Positions 1-11,792 of a stretch of 64,000 nucleotides of DNA are shown one piece after another. Source of the stretch: Pegea sp. RAD2-039 (lineage: Eukaryota > Chordata > Thaliacea > Salpida > Salpidae); contig JAQGEQ010000363.1 of assembly GCA_034620365.1 (NCBI GenBank), positions 992,001-1,056,000 of the forward strand. Reading direction: 5' to 3'. Both the position numbers and the translations under genes were made by a program. Positions within the stretch are counted from its first letter, which is position 1. Each line of letters opens with the position of its first letter. The notes beneath the pieces were generated by a model. The model ran no database searches, was not told the DNA's origin, and saw only the letters and a program-made list of their open reading frames with translations.

Positions 1-1286
1 TAAAGTACTTCAAAATTAGGAAATTTCAGAACCAAAATGCAAATATTATGAATAATACCGGATAAGATAACAAAACTAAGAAAATACTATTATATCTTTT
101 AGAAATTTGGATTATAAGACTTATTAGATTTTTAAAATAACAAAAGTATGGATCTCAATTTAGACATGATTTTGAAAAATTAATTTTACAATCATTAGAA
201 GGTTCTAAAATAGAATTCGATTCTAAAGAAAAATATCCATATAATTTATAATATTGCCAAATAAATAAATTCATTTTGACGTTTTTGACTTTAATCTTTT
301 TTATAAACTTTTATACTGATTATTACTATTTATTTGTATAAATATAAATTTGCCGAAAAAGGTGTTATAGATATTAAACATTTATTTATTATAATTGTTA
401 CTAGGTTTGGATATACGGCATGAATGAAAGGAAATATATTTTGGAGACGTTGCCGACCTAATAAAGTCTATATTTCGTGAGTACCAAAATCGTTAAGGTA
501 ACTTACTTTTAACAAGTATAACGGTTTTAGAAATAGAATCGCACTTTTTGATGATTAGGTTATTTCAGAGGCATCGTTGATGCAAATGGTCCAGAAACCG
601 CAAATGATGACTATAAAAATCTCAAAATTTGGATTCGTGCGAAAGTGTTCTATATATCTTGCAAAAATTTTTATACATTAATTTTATTCGTAAGGTTTGT
701 AGTAAGAATATATTTTGTAAATCGATATTTAATAACTCTTATACTGTTTGTAGTTAATTTAAATATTCATTGTTTGATAAATACTTATAAATATTAATGT
801 TTTATTAAAAGCTTTAAAGTTGATTTGTCTTGATTCACTAATGCACCCCTCTTGTTTATCACCTCTCTCTCAAGAACTACCTCAAGATGTTTCATATAAG
901 ACACAATTTTTTTAGAGTAAACTATTGTTATATTGATAGCCTGCTTATCATAAGTTTTCAATACTAACTTAACCATTATCTTTGTTTGTTACAATTATTT
1001 ACTTATTAATATTTTTATAGATATTTACAGAATTTATATCAGTTGCATGTTTTGTTGTTGTTTAAAATTTATTGTCATTATTTTTATATAAAGATGATAA
1101 CTTTAGAATTTATCAACCAGTGCAGAAATTGCAATGATTTAACAAATCTAACGCTACCTTGGTGTAAATTTTTCGAAATCCAGACATGATTCGAAAAACG
1201 TTGATAATATTTATTTTCTTTACCGTTTCAATTGGTTTTTATCTAGACCGACAAAAAGGCCTTTTTTGTCAATTTTTTATATTGAT
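1..1286. other. AT-rich stretch, no gene recognised
   Basis: Dense in stops in all frames. The longest open frame (794-976, minus, 60 codons) has no recognisable motif and no flanking splice-site structure. At about 1242-1262 there is a near-perfect palindrome (GACAAAAAGG followed by CCTTTTTTGTC) just downstream of the MRGBP stop codon, so it could form a hairpin in the 3' UTR of that transcript. Confidence 0.5.
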
Positions 1287-1732
1287 TTATTTACGAGCTG
1301 ACGCAGCGCGGGTAGGAATTAAACTGAATTCAATTTTACGACCATTTTTCCATGGAAGATCAGGATGTTGATCTTCCTAACAACATAAATTAAGGAATGA
1401 TTAAGACAGTTTTCAAGTTAAAAATATTTTAGCTCTCTTACAAGTAAGCCCAAGTCATACATACTAGCAAGATGAAGCCATAAATCTTCACCACAAATAT
1501 CCTGTTTAACTAATTTGTTAAATTCGTCATGAACAATTGCCATGTGGAAATGTTTTTCTATTCCTGAAATCCAAACAAATGTCACTTGTTGGTAAGCAGA
1601 AAGATTTAAACAAGACAAACCAACTACTTTATGTCCAAGTAAACACATCATAAATTTCCATTCGTTTTCTTTATTCCAAACTATTTTATTTGTTTTTTTA
1701 TTTTTAGATTTACTGGATCTATTATGTTTCAT
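1287..1732 (-). CDS. MRGBP: MRG-binding protein, Eaf7/MRGBP family (short form)
   Basis: Subunit of the NuA4/TIP60 histone acetyltransferase complex that links it to MRG15-type chromodomain proteins in the nucleus. Three exons on the minus strand: 1621-1732, 1442-1563 and 1287-1376, giving 107 residues. The introns are 57 and 65 bases with GT and AG ends, and phase closes at both junctions. Across the first junction the protein reads LGHKVVG then IEKHFHM, the signature of the family, followed by LWLHLASMYDL, equivalent to the vertebrate IWDHLSTMYD segment. The N-terminus is short and lysine-rich. The protein ends soon after the core, at RAASARK, whereas human MRGBP is about 204 residues with a long charged tail. 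A further exon replacing the last one cannot be excluded, but exon 3 has a good acceptor and an in-frame stop. Confidence 0.85.
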
Positions 1733-3270
1733 ATTTCATAAATCTTATAAAAATTCTACAAAACACAAAATTGTTGCTATAAGAAACAAAATTAAAGAAA
1801 AACTTGAATAAGAGGTTTATATTTTTCCCAGCATCTTCAATATAAGATTATAGAAACAGATTAAATATAATACGATAATAATTAAATTTATTTAAAATAA
1901 ATGTAATGCTTCGTTGTTGAAATCGATTAGTTGCAGATATATACTTACAAATGATGCAATTTTAAAAATATTCTTTACAAAAATTGAACTAAATTTGATA
2001 CACAATTATCATTCTTTTTATTGGTTAAATAGAAAAATGGTAACACTCCGTGACAAGATATCAATAATTATCATTTCATCATTATAAAATATCAGGAAAG
2101 TTTGTCTAAGATAAAGTTTTGCATTAAACGTCCAATGGTTCTTGGAAATTATCACATATGTTCTTAGGTATTTTATTATTTAATTAAATTTTATTACATC
2201 AAAAAATATAAAAATTACTTTCAGTTGGCAATTATGAAAAAACAGAATTAGATATAAAATATTCAATTATCTATATCTAGTCACTTTTGTGTCATCAGCA
2301 ACAACAAAATTTGAAACAAAGAACATATCAGAAGAAATAAAAGTTGCAATTACTTTCAGAAACTTTTATATAAAAATAAAAACTAATCGACAATATTAAA
2401 TATAACTAACTATAGTTGAGAGTTAAGCTAGCTATTTTTATTTAATACTTAATAGGAATTTGATAAGAAAATAAAGACAATTATTATAAGATAGAAGATA
2501 ATTATAAGATATAAGAATTAATTGTATACAAAAAATTTAAATATGCATTTTATAAAAGACCAATAAAAGAATTAACACCTAAAACCTACAAAAGTTAAAT
2601 TATAGCTCGTAAGAACAACAATTTACAAATCTCGTCATTTAATCAAATAATTGAAACAACAATATAACGAATTTTTATAACTTTTATTATAGGTAACCAG
2701 AAAACGACTTTACAAATTAAAGATTGTTCAAAACATTTTTTCTAAATATATTTTACAAAATAAAAGGATAAAATTATCTAACAACAATAAAACAGTAAAT
2801 TTGAGTCTAAAACACTAATCTCGTAAATACTTTTAATCAAATTTACAATTTAATAGATGAACAATTTATATCATAAAGCTGTTACTAGGAATTCAATCTC
2901 ATAAAAATTAAAAGTATAACTAATTAATTGATAACCTTTAAAGCACATTAAAAACAACTTGAAAAAGTAAACAAGTTAAAATAACTTCATATTCTTCAAT
3001 ATCTAAAAGCAAACATGTGAATCGATTTTTTTGATCCCTTAATTAATCTTATACCTCAATTTTCCTTTAAACTACTCAATTAAAAATGAAATATTTTACT
3101 TATCTCTTTAAAGCATAGCTGCAGATAGTAAATTATAAATATTTTATAGCAAACTCAACATAATATGACCAAAGAAAAATAAAAGAAAATAATCTGTAAT
3201 ACAATAGTTACAAATAATTAATATAAAAATAGGAACACTACAAAATTTATAGCAGTAACATAATTTAGAA

Positions 3271-3412
3271 ATGATTGATTCAAAAATCCGACAAAAGCTA
3301 GTCGTGAGAAAGGTTAGTCGGCAGTTTAGTGGCTTATTTCTATCTTCTTTTTATGGACTGGGATAATGATGGAGCTCTTCCACTGAGAAGGAACATAGCT
3401 GGAAGACAATAA
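3271..3412 (-). mobile_element. Decayed LINE reverse transcriptase fragment
   Basis: The minus strand encodes VPSQWKSSIIIPVHKKK, which matches the conserved start of non-LTR reverse transcriptases (the W-K-S-S-I-I-x-P-x-x-K block). After a one-base frame change, the region equivalent to the N-Y-R-P-I-S-L block and the phenylalanine-glutamate-serine helix follows. In-frame stops and the frame break show that it is dead. It is too short to place in a LINE clade. Confidence 0.65.
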
Positions 3413-4149
3413 AGAATTATAGACTCTACATAGAGCTATACAGTTTGAATGATATAATAAGTAGAGCATGTAACAAAATATGAAGTAATATCTTTAAACA
3501 TACGAGTTAGTTTGCAATAAATGTTGTGGACGGTATAGTGACAATTTTAAAATTAGTGATTACAAAATGATCCACAAGATTTGATTTCCTTGCTTTAAGA
3601 ATAATAGTTGTAAAATTGTTTTGTTTGGTTAGGACCTTTTGAAAGCTTAGGTTGAACATTTTAGCTTTGTTCAGACCATCAATATAAATATTTTTATCAA
3701 GGAAGGGTGGTATAACTCAAATTTTTAAACTAAAATAAACTCCGTAAACATTAATGAACTTAACTCTAGATGTAACTTTAATTCCTACGTCGCAATTAAA
3801 TTTATATTAGATCAGCAGCATTAAATTTAACTACTTTGATGAGAGTCTGCATAACATTTTCGGCAATTTATTATTTCTATACAATTTACAAAATTTGTTT
3901 TTCATTATTTTTTATTAACTTTCATAGTTTTAATAAAATGCAAGCAACAAGGTTTCAAAAAACGATATAGTTGAAAACTCTTTTTCAAAGATAATATAAA
4001 TATTAGATTAAAATATCGTAGAACCTAATCTCGTTTAAAATTTTAATGTTTGTAAAATATCAATATTATTTATATATTTGACTTTGTCGAGGGCTAAAAA
4101 AATTAACTTAACATCTTTCGTTTAAGTGGTCTTCGTCGTATATTACGTT

Positions 4150-4450
4150 TAACGTGGTAAAAAAAGATCTAAAATTGGAAGTCTCACGGCGCATCTGCCT
4201 GATAACAATGTACAGCATACTAAGCAAGCAAAAGCTTTGCTGGCTCGGACACGTCCATCGGATGGATAATGGATGGATACTGAAGGATCTGTTGTGTGGG
4301 GAGCTATCAAAAGGAAAATGTAATATAGGCTGCGATATGCTCCCAATTGCTGGCATCGATTCTGTGTAACTTCATATCGCACTTGCACGTACCCTTAAGT
4401 CGAAGAAAACCATAGCCGATATTCCTTTTACCTTTTGATAGCTCCCCGTA
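4150..4450. mobile_element. Two LINE C-terminal fragments in inverted orientation
   Basis: On the plus strand, 4154-4330 encodes LCWLGHVHRMDNG and then GELSKGK, the region after the polymerase domain of endonuclease/reverse-transcriptase LINEs. On the minus strand, from about 4446 down to 4330, GELSKGKRNIG begins again and continues through the next part of the same protein, ending near ASNWEHIAA. The two pieces share a 17-base inverted repeat (about 4298-4314 and 4429-4445, GGGGAGCTATCAAAAGG) and meet tail to tail. Both are broken. The arrangement suggests either two independent insertions or a rearrangement during insertion. Confidence 0.65.
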
Positions 4451-5851
4451 TTGTACATCTTTTGTTGTCAGGCCAGTTCACTATAAAACTTCTTCGCTTC
4501 AAATCTTTTGTGGTCACCTTATACGTAATATACGATAAAGGCAACGAAAATGAAAAATGTTCAGTTTGAACTCAAACCTAGTTCAATACAAAGTCTTTAA
4601 TTCACTTAAATATTCTTGATAGGTGAGTTTTTTAAATTTAATTTAAACTTAAGAAAGTAAAACTTAGTCAAGATTTAAGGTTTTCGCCTTTATATTCTTA
4701 TCCGTTATATTTTACTCCTGGTTAGATTCCATGAAACAGAATTCTTAACAAGCAGAGCCAACTGAATATTACTTCAAAAATTAAAAATACTTGAATGGTA
4801 TGGTTAGAAAAAGTAATAATATATTTGTACAGTGTGTAGTCTTTTCTTTATTATTTAATAACTATTGCAGTCTATGCTCTTTTAAGCCCTAGTTTAATAA
4901 ACTGAAAAAAATGAATTTAATAGCTACATAATAAAGTTCAAATAATGAAATAGCTATAACTAAGTTAATTTTAATGACAATAATCACCCATGATATGATT
5001 ATTTAAATTATAAAAAGTAGAGTTTTAGGAAATTTTTATTTATATTTGTTAAAAAAAGTTAAAATTAAAAGTACTTTATTTTGAATATAATTTTTGAATG
5101 TTGAGCCTTAAACTTAAGCTGAAAGATTCAACACCATTTACAAAATAAATTTCCTTACTTTTTGAGAACATTTTTTGAGACTTATTTATTCTATCAGATG
5201 AGTTAATTTATTATTTTTAACCATAATTATTTGTTTTATTAGAAATAAGAGAGGCACATATTATCAAGCTGATTTATTTAGCATAATATTCAGTGGTAGT
5301 CTTTGTTGTCTTATTTATATTTCAAACTTATTATCAAAATGAATTCTGCTTGTTAGAGAGAATTGAAATAAAGAAAAGGTGTTTACTTTTTTTCTATACC
5401 ACAAACTAAATATTATTTAAATTTAATTTTTGGAAACTTAATTATTTAAATATTGTTTTATTTAGCATTTTTTGAAGTTTTCCATTTTTAATTAGATTTA
5501 ATTTTGTCAAAGAAATATTTATTGATTATTGCAATGAGTTAAATAGAATTTATTCCATATAAAAATATCTATTTTATAAAGATATTTAATTTTGATTATT
5601 TTTTTTTACATTATATGATTTAAATAAATCTTTATAAAATGTCTGAAGATAATTTTTCTACTGTTTATTAATTATGCAATAAATCTTATATATATTGTTT
5701 TAATATTGTAATTATTTAAAGGCATTGAATATATTTGTGAAAATATATAAATTTATTCTGTTTAATTTATAAATATTTCATTTCTTTTGATTACCATAAA
5801 TTCTTATCAATTTAAAATTTTATCAAATATAAATATTTTCTAAATTTTATT

Positions 5852-5888
5852 ACTCGTTTATAGGAACAAATAATTTTAAACTGAAAAA
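5852..5888 (+). other. Splice-acceptor-like site before the SNRNP40 start
   Basis: The sequence TACTCGTTTATAG at about 5851-5863 ends in a good AG acceptor, 25 bases before the ATG at 5889. The coding sequence itself has no intron. This could be the 3' end of a 5' UTR intron or a spliced-leader acceptor. The genomic sequence does not show which. Confidence 0.4.
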
Positions 5889-6935
5889 ATGTCATCCAAT
5901 CCAACAATAATTACTCGTGCTGCAGCTTTGGTTATTCGTGAAAAAAAGGTGGCTGAAGTTGTAGAAAAAACACCTCAGCAATCAATTGCAACTTATCAAG
6001 GTCCACCTCGTACTTCTGACCTATTAGCACCAATAATGCTTGTTAGTGGTCATGAGGGAGAAATTTATAGTGGAAAGTTTCACCCTGATGGATACATTAT
6101 GGCAACAGCTGGTTCTGAACGTCTTATTTATATATGGAATGTTTTTGGGGAATGTGAAAACATTTTTATATATAAAGGAGCCCATAAAGGTGCTATTTTA
6201 GATCTTCAATTTAATGTTGATGGCACCTGTATATACACAGCTAGTACTGATAAAACAGTTGGGTTATTTGATATAGAAACTGGCGAAAAAATTAAACGTA
6301 TGAAAGGACATAATGGTATTGTAAATGCTTGCTCTGTTTCTCGAAGAGGTACTGAACTGGTTGCATCTGCTAGTGATGATTGCACTGTAAAAATTTGGGA
6401 TTCTAGAAGAAGATCAGCAATTAAATCTTTTCAATCTAAGTATCAAGTAACATCAATTAGTTTTGATGATGGAGCTCAAAATGTTATTACTTCTGGAATT
6501 GATAATGACATCAAAATTTGGGATTTAAAGAACGATAAATTGCCAATTGAAATGTATGGTCATGCTGATACAGTCACATCACTTTCATTGAGTCATAATG
6601 GTCATCATGTTCTCTCAAATTCAATGGATTGTACATTACGTCAATGGGACGTGAGACCTTTTGCTCCTAAGCAAAGATGCGTGTCTGTGTTTCATGGGCA
6701 TAGACATGATTTCGAAAAGAATCTTTTGAAATGCAGCTGGTCTCCGGATGATAGTAAAATAGCTGCTGGATCTGCTGACCGAAATGTTTATGTTTGGAAT
6801 GTGTCAACATATCAATTGATTTATAAACTTCCCGGACATGCTGGATCTGTAAATGATGTACAATTTCATCCTCATCAACCTATAATCATGTCTTGTTCGA
6901 GTGACAAACAAATTTACTTGGGAGAAATCCAATAG
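5889..6935 (+). CDS. SNRNP40: U5 snRNP 40 kDa protein (WD40 repeats)
   Basis: WD40 propeller protein of the U5 small nuclear ribonucleoprotein, bound to Prp8 in the spliceosome. One uninterrupted 348-residue reading frame (human 357). It has the family markers APIMLVSGHEGE near residue 50, seven WD repeats ending in IWN, VGLFD, IWD, IWD, QWD, VWN and the terminal YLGEIQ, and the diagnostic stretches WDVRPFAPK and NLLKCSWSPD. The extreme N-terminus is unrelated to vertebrates, as is usual. It is intronless while its neighbours have many introns, so an ancient retrocopy is possible. However, sequence conservation is even along the length and there is no poly-A tract or frame damage, so it looks functional. 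It converges tail to tail with BBS2. Confidence 0.97.
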   Translation: MSSNPTIITRAAALVIREKKVAEVVEKTPQQSIATYQGPPRTSDLLAPIMLVSGHEGEIYSGKFHPDGYIMATAGSERLIYIWNVFGECENIFIYKGAHKGAILDLQFNVDGTCIYTASTDKTVGLFDIETGEKIKRMKGHNGIVNACSVSRRGTELVASASDDCTVKIWDSRRRSAIKSFQSKYQVTSISFDDGAQNVITSGIDNDIKIWDLKNDKLPIEMYGHADTVTSLSLSHNGHHVLSNSMDCTLRQWDVRPFAPKQRCVSVFHGHRHDFEKNLLKCSWSPDDSKIAAGSADRNVYVWNVSTYQLIYKLPGHAGSVNDVQFHPHQPIIMSCSSDKQIYLGEIQ

Positions 6936-7998
6936 AAAATCTATGATAGTGATGAATCACTATTGTTGCTTGGAATGATTCTTAGGACCATCTTGTATTA
7001 GAAGTTGATGATACATTTTGGTATCATAAACCTTTTCTCGTATCTATCACAAGATGATTAGCTTCTGCAATTTTCATAAGATACATTGTAATAAAAGGAA
7101 ATATGTTTTACTACAAAATTCATTATTTCATAGATATAAAAGCCTGGCACTGAGATTCTCAAACTCGATTAAAATTGTTAAAAAATATATAATTTTTTAA
7201 ATTTTAATAAATTCTCATCGAAAAAGAGTTATATGTGTTGCTTATTTTGACAGATTTTTAGCGAAAAAATTTAGGAAACGAGTTAACTAGTGCGAAATGT
7301 CGATAACTTAGTCTTAAAAGTTAAAATAAAACTGAGTGCTTGGTGGCAAACAATTGCTACATTTCAATTTCATAAATTAAAAATAAATACATTTCTTTCC
7401 AACAAGTTTGTTGGTATAAATAATATTTTTAAATATTAAAGAGTTAAAATTTACTGCTAATCAGTAAATTTTTAGTAAAATCTTGGATCTTTTTTAATAA
7501 AATGTGTATATTTTGCCTTACAAGCCTTCAAAGTTTAACTTCTTGATGTATGTCCTTTCTGTCTAGCATGAATTTGTCATGAACTTCTTCATTGACACTA
7601 ATTGGAGATTAATAACATTAAGCGGTGTATTCAAGAAGCAATTAGCTCGTTATAAAAAGTCAAACGAAATTAGTCTATCAAAAATATCCAATAATTAAAC
7701 TGAGAACAACTCGAATTACATTCAGACACAACAAAGAAATTTTCTTTTCAATAGGAACAAAAAGATTTTTCAATTCGTCGAATAACTTTAAACAAACTGT
7801 TAATTTTTTTAAATAAACTACACGATAAAGTAATAAGAAATCCTGTTTTGTAAAACTCATAAAGAATCAGGAAATATTTTTTGCTGAATCTTCAATTTTT
7901 CATTAATTGTTGTTATGAATACTGTCAACTTATAAAAAATCCAAAACTTAAAAATGCACAGCAACTAAAGTTGGAGTTTTATAATGTCCATATTCATC
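6936..7998. other. 3' flanks of SNRNP40 and BBS2
   Basis: Convergent interval between the SNRNP40 stop and the BBS2 stop. It contains an AATAAA-type signal at about 7090 suited to SNRNP40. The 60-codon open frame at 7678-7860 (minus) shows no recognisable motif. No other gene is supported. Confidence 0.5.
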
Positions 7999-10900
7999 TT
8001 AAGAAGATCCTGCTTGTATGATCTTACATAACGTTGGTATTTGCTTGTTTTTGATTGCTTCTCGGCATAATGAAACTGTTTGAGTCTTGAATTTTCCAAC
8101 TAAGTAAACAAATTTCATATATTAAGATTTCGTTGAATGACAATTCCAACATTTTAAGTTTTCATAAAGCAGACAGTATCACCTCTTAAATTAGAAGCTT
8201 GTTGAATGATTTGATTGATCAGTTTTACAGAATTAACAAGTTTTTGATGATTATTCGATCGAACTTTATAAATATTAATAAAATTTCTGTTTACTTCTTG
8301 TAGATCTAAAATTCCTTTTTTCATACTTGCCCTAAATACCAAACAGAAATTCATTAAATGTAAACCAGCGTATTTTATAAACATATTATCAATTGGTAAA
8401 TTATAAAGATGATTTTCTTTTCATAACAAGTTCCCTGAATCTATTAAATGAAAAGTGATATTTACATATCTTCAAGTATTCTCGAATCTTCTGATTTTAC
8501 AATCAAACTTTTGATAAGATTAGATTGATCTCTCATCTCAGCGCTGATCTTACTGAGATCGGATTGAAGACCATCAGTCTTAAAAGAAGAAATCATTAAG
8601 TCTAAAATAAATCTTAAAATAAGTTTAGATAAACCAAAGCCATTAGACTTCAAATAACACTAAATAATTTTAATGCTACTGATATACAAAACAGCTCTAT
8701 ATACTTATTACAGAAGCAACCAACTCACAAAACCCATAGTTTCACTAATTCTATCAATATAAGCTGGAAAATGTGCAGTAGAAGGAAGATCTTGTACAGA
8801 AAGACTCGTGGCAAGTGATTGTATTAGTAAACCAGCTACCTCCATATCTTCCGTCCTTATCTTTATCTATTTAGTTGCTTGTTTAAAATACAATGTCGTA
8901 AATCAATCAGAAGATGAAGTTACTTGTCCACTTGAAGCCATTTCTATTGTTAGTAAACCTCCGCGGGCAGCAATAAACTGAACTTTCAGTTCTCCGTCAT
9001 TGCAATCTATTTGATGAGGAAGCAAAAAGTGTTCGTTGATCCAAAGAGCTACCTATTGTGAACATTCAGTACAAACAGAAGTTGTTGCTTAAAACTAACC
9101 CTTTGAACTCTTTCATTCAAAGTAAATTGTACAAAGCTCTCAGGTAGTTGAGATATTGTTGAGTTGATGTAGAGGTAGGAACTAAACGTAGGCAACTTCT
9201 TAGTTAGTTCAAACACATGAAAGTTAAGTCTGAAATGAAATTGAAGATTTTATACTAGAACATATACGAAGAATTCTTTAATGTAATACCCTCCGGGTAA
9301 TCCAACAAAGGCTTGTATATGAAGATCAACTTCAATATCTTTAGTCGGAAACAGCTTAATGATAATTTGATTGCTTACAGAGTTTGTTGATGGATGCCTG
9401 AAAGCAAATTTTGAGATCAAATTGTTTAAAAAGCTTCTTGAAACAGTCAAACTCGTCAAAGAACTCACACAACATGGCTTTCACCATTAAATAATCCTTC
9501 TGCAAATAACACAACCATTCGAATAGTCGTATCTGCAATCGTACAAAAATCAATAATTTATCAATTAGTTAATAATTTCAATAAGAATTTTACACAAGAA
9601 GTTGTTTTGATTAATTACCGTTGTTAGTAGAAATGATTAGTTGAGTTTGAAGATGGTCTTCGTGGTCAGCAGATATTTGTAATGTTGCCCTGACAGAAGT
9701 ACTGGCCTAAGTGAAAAAGTTGATAATTATCTGAGAAGTAAGTTGTTTGTTGGTGTTCACTCACAGGTATAATGGTGTTTTCAATTCTTTCTGATAATGA
9801 AAACTTTTTAGATGATTCATGAGATTCATTTTCTCGTTCATAATTTTCAAGTTCAATCATCAAACTTTTTTTCAAAAGATTTAAATCTTTGAATTCATTT
9901 ATGTCAACACCTGAACGTATAGAAGTTGGTTCTGTGGTAGGTTTAAATCCCCTGACTTCGCCATCAACAGAGCAGCATATCAACTGGTTGCTACCGTCTA
10001 GTCTGTCGATAAAAGCCTTAAAATTATCATCACAAAATTACTAAAAAATATTCAATTTAAAGAAATAGAATTTTAAAAGTTTAATAAATTTTTCAAAAGC
10101 AAACTTTAAACGCTTAACTAATTATTGAGTTGTAATTAGTTAGAATTAGTTGCAGACCTGTAGTCAGCACTGATTAAACCTGAAATAGCAGAACTCATAG
10201 TATCTTTAAAAATCACATCTCCAGTTTTTGTACTTCTTGCATCCACCTACAACAAACAGATTCAAGTATTCAAAAGTGGATCAGAGATTAAACAAAACTT
10301 TGATGACAGTTTCAACCACAAACCTTGCCACTTGACCAACCAGTAATTAGTTCATCGACTCCATCACCATCAATATCATAACAAAGAGTTGACATAACTT
10401 GTTGCTTCGACTAATTCAATTTCAAAGAAAAAACAACTTGTTAAATTTACAAATGAAACTTTTAATAATTTTTTAATTAAAGAACCTTAATTCTCCAAAC
10501 TCTAGTCAATCCATCATAAACACCAATAGTACCATTTGCTAAGGCATATCCGAACTTAGAGTCCTTAACTTTGCACAAATGTGTGATAGCCTAGAAAATC
10601 AGTTTCATTTTAAAACTTCTTTAATAATTTAATGATTGATTTAAAAATTTGAAATTTTATACTTTTTAATAAAAAAATTTGATAATTTCTTTTCTAATGA
10701 GATTGTTTTGAGGGAACTTACTTCACTTTCATTAATCTCTGACTGTATGGCGTCACCACTGAAAATCCGAATATCGTAATCTTCAGAACCAACAATAAGC
10801 TAAAAAACAGTTAATGTAACAAATATAAAAAGAGGAGGTATATATACTTCATTTTCTCCATTTCCATTGAAATCCATAAGTACAATAGAAGTGACCATAT

Positions 10901-11792
10901 CACCAGTGACCTATATACAATCATAAATTGAAAATCATAAAAAATAATTTATTAGATTGGCTACAAAAAAGCTGAGAAAAATAATAAGAATCTAAACTTC
11001 TTCAAAGTTAAAATAAATGACTCAAAAAGCCGTCACTACATTCATTTGTTGTAATTAACTTACCGTCCAAAATTTATCTTCTCCTTTTGCATCATATCCT
11101 TGAAGTGTGCAATTACCTCCAGCAATAACTAAAGGAGATGATTGGTTGATATGACCGATTTGTAAGCTATTTACACCATCTAAAACCTGCTCAAAATGAC
11201 ATTTTTTCTAAATTCTTATCTGAAAAACTTTTTAACTCCATCTAATTTTTGTTGAACAAGTTTTACTAACTTCTTTATAAAATAAGTCAGTATTGTTGTG
11301 AACATCATAGGCAAGAATGTTAGTTTGAGTTCCAATGCATAGAACATCTCTTTCATGAGATGGATCTAATCTTCCAGCAGTTAAAGCAGTTACTGCTTGA
11401 TTTATTGATAAAAGACTTATTTCAGAATCTTCAATTATGGCTCTTCCTCCAGTTGAAGTATTCCCATGAGGGTTATGAACAAAAACCTACAAACATAAGT
11501 CAGATCAATTAATCTAAATGAAGAATTAAACATAAATAGGCTCATAATCTATTACGCTTTAAATAAAGACTTTCATTTTTAAACTAACTACAATTAATCT
11601 ATATTTATTATAGATTATACTTTTAAATATAGTAAAGATACTTTTAAAATCATTAATTTAGTTTCATTACTTTGATGCAGTTGTTCCACATGTTAAGCAG
11701 GGGTGTACACCATCATATTTTCCAATTGTCACCAAGCCAGGATAAATCTTATGTTTTAACTTTAAAGTAAAAATAGGAAGAAGGTTTTCCAT
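7999..11792 (-). CDS. BBS2: Bardet-Biedl syndrome 2 protein (BBSome subunit)
   Basis: Core subunit of the BBSome, the coat complex that moves membrane proteins into and out of cilia, so the organism makes cilia. Eighteen exons: 11671-11792, 11271-11486, 11064-11186, 10848-10910, 10722-10799, 10486-10590, 10324-10410, 10158-10246, 9765-10002, 9619-9706, 9469-9532, 9290-9397, 9100-9229, 8924-9052, 8729-8866, 8466-8578, 8183-8331, 7999-8099. Total about 713 residues (human 721). Order: N-terminal beta-propeller ([13 protein letters not shown] at the start, [49 protein letters not shown]), then the beta-sandwich ([13 protein letters not shown]) and a C-terminal helical part ([24 protein letters not shown]) ending CKIIQAGSS. 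All junctions are in phase except exon 1 to exon 2, where one base is missing next to AAA at the donor or TTTTT after the acceptor. Start chosen because the N-terminus matches the family. Confidence 0.96.

Larger units (their letters stand above)
1733..5888. other. AT-rich intergenic DNA with retrotransposon debris
   Basis: No host gene recognised. Two areas of decayed retrotransposon coding sequence (3271-3412 and 4150-4450) are annotated separately. The rest is very AT-rich with scattered stops. The last few hundred bases must include the promoter and 5' leader of SNRNP40. Confidence 0.5.

Noticed and set aside
794-976. 60-codon minus-strand frame near the left edge
   Set aside because: No family resemblance, splice context or codon signal. 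Such lengths occur by chance.
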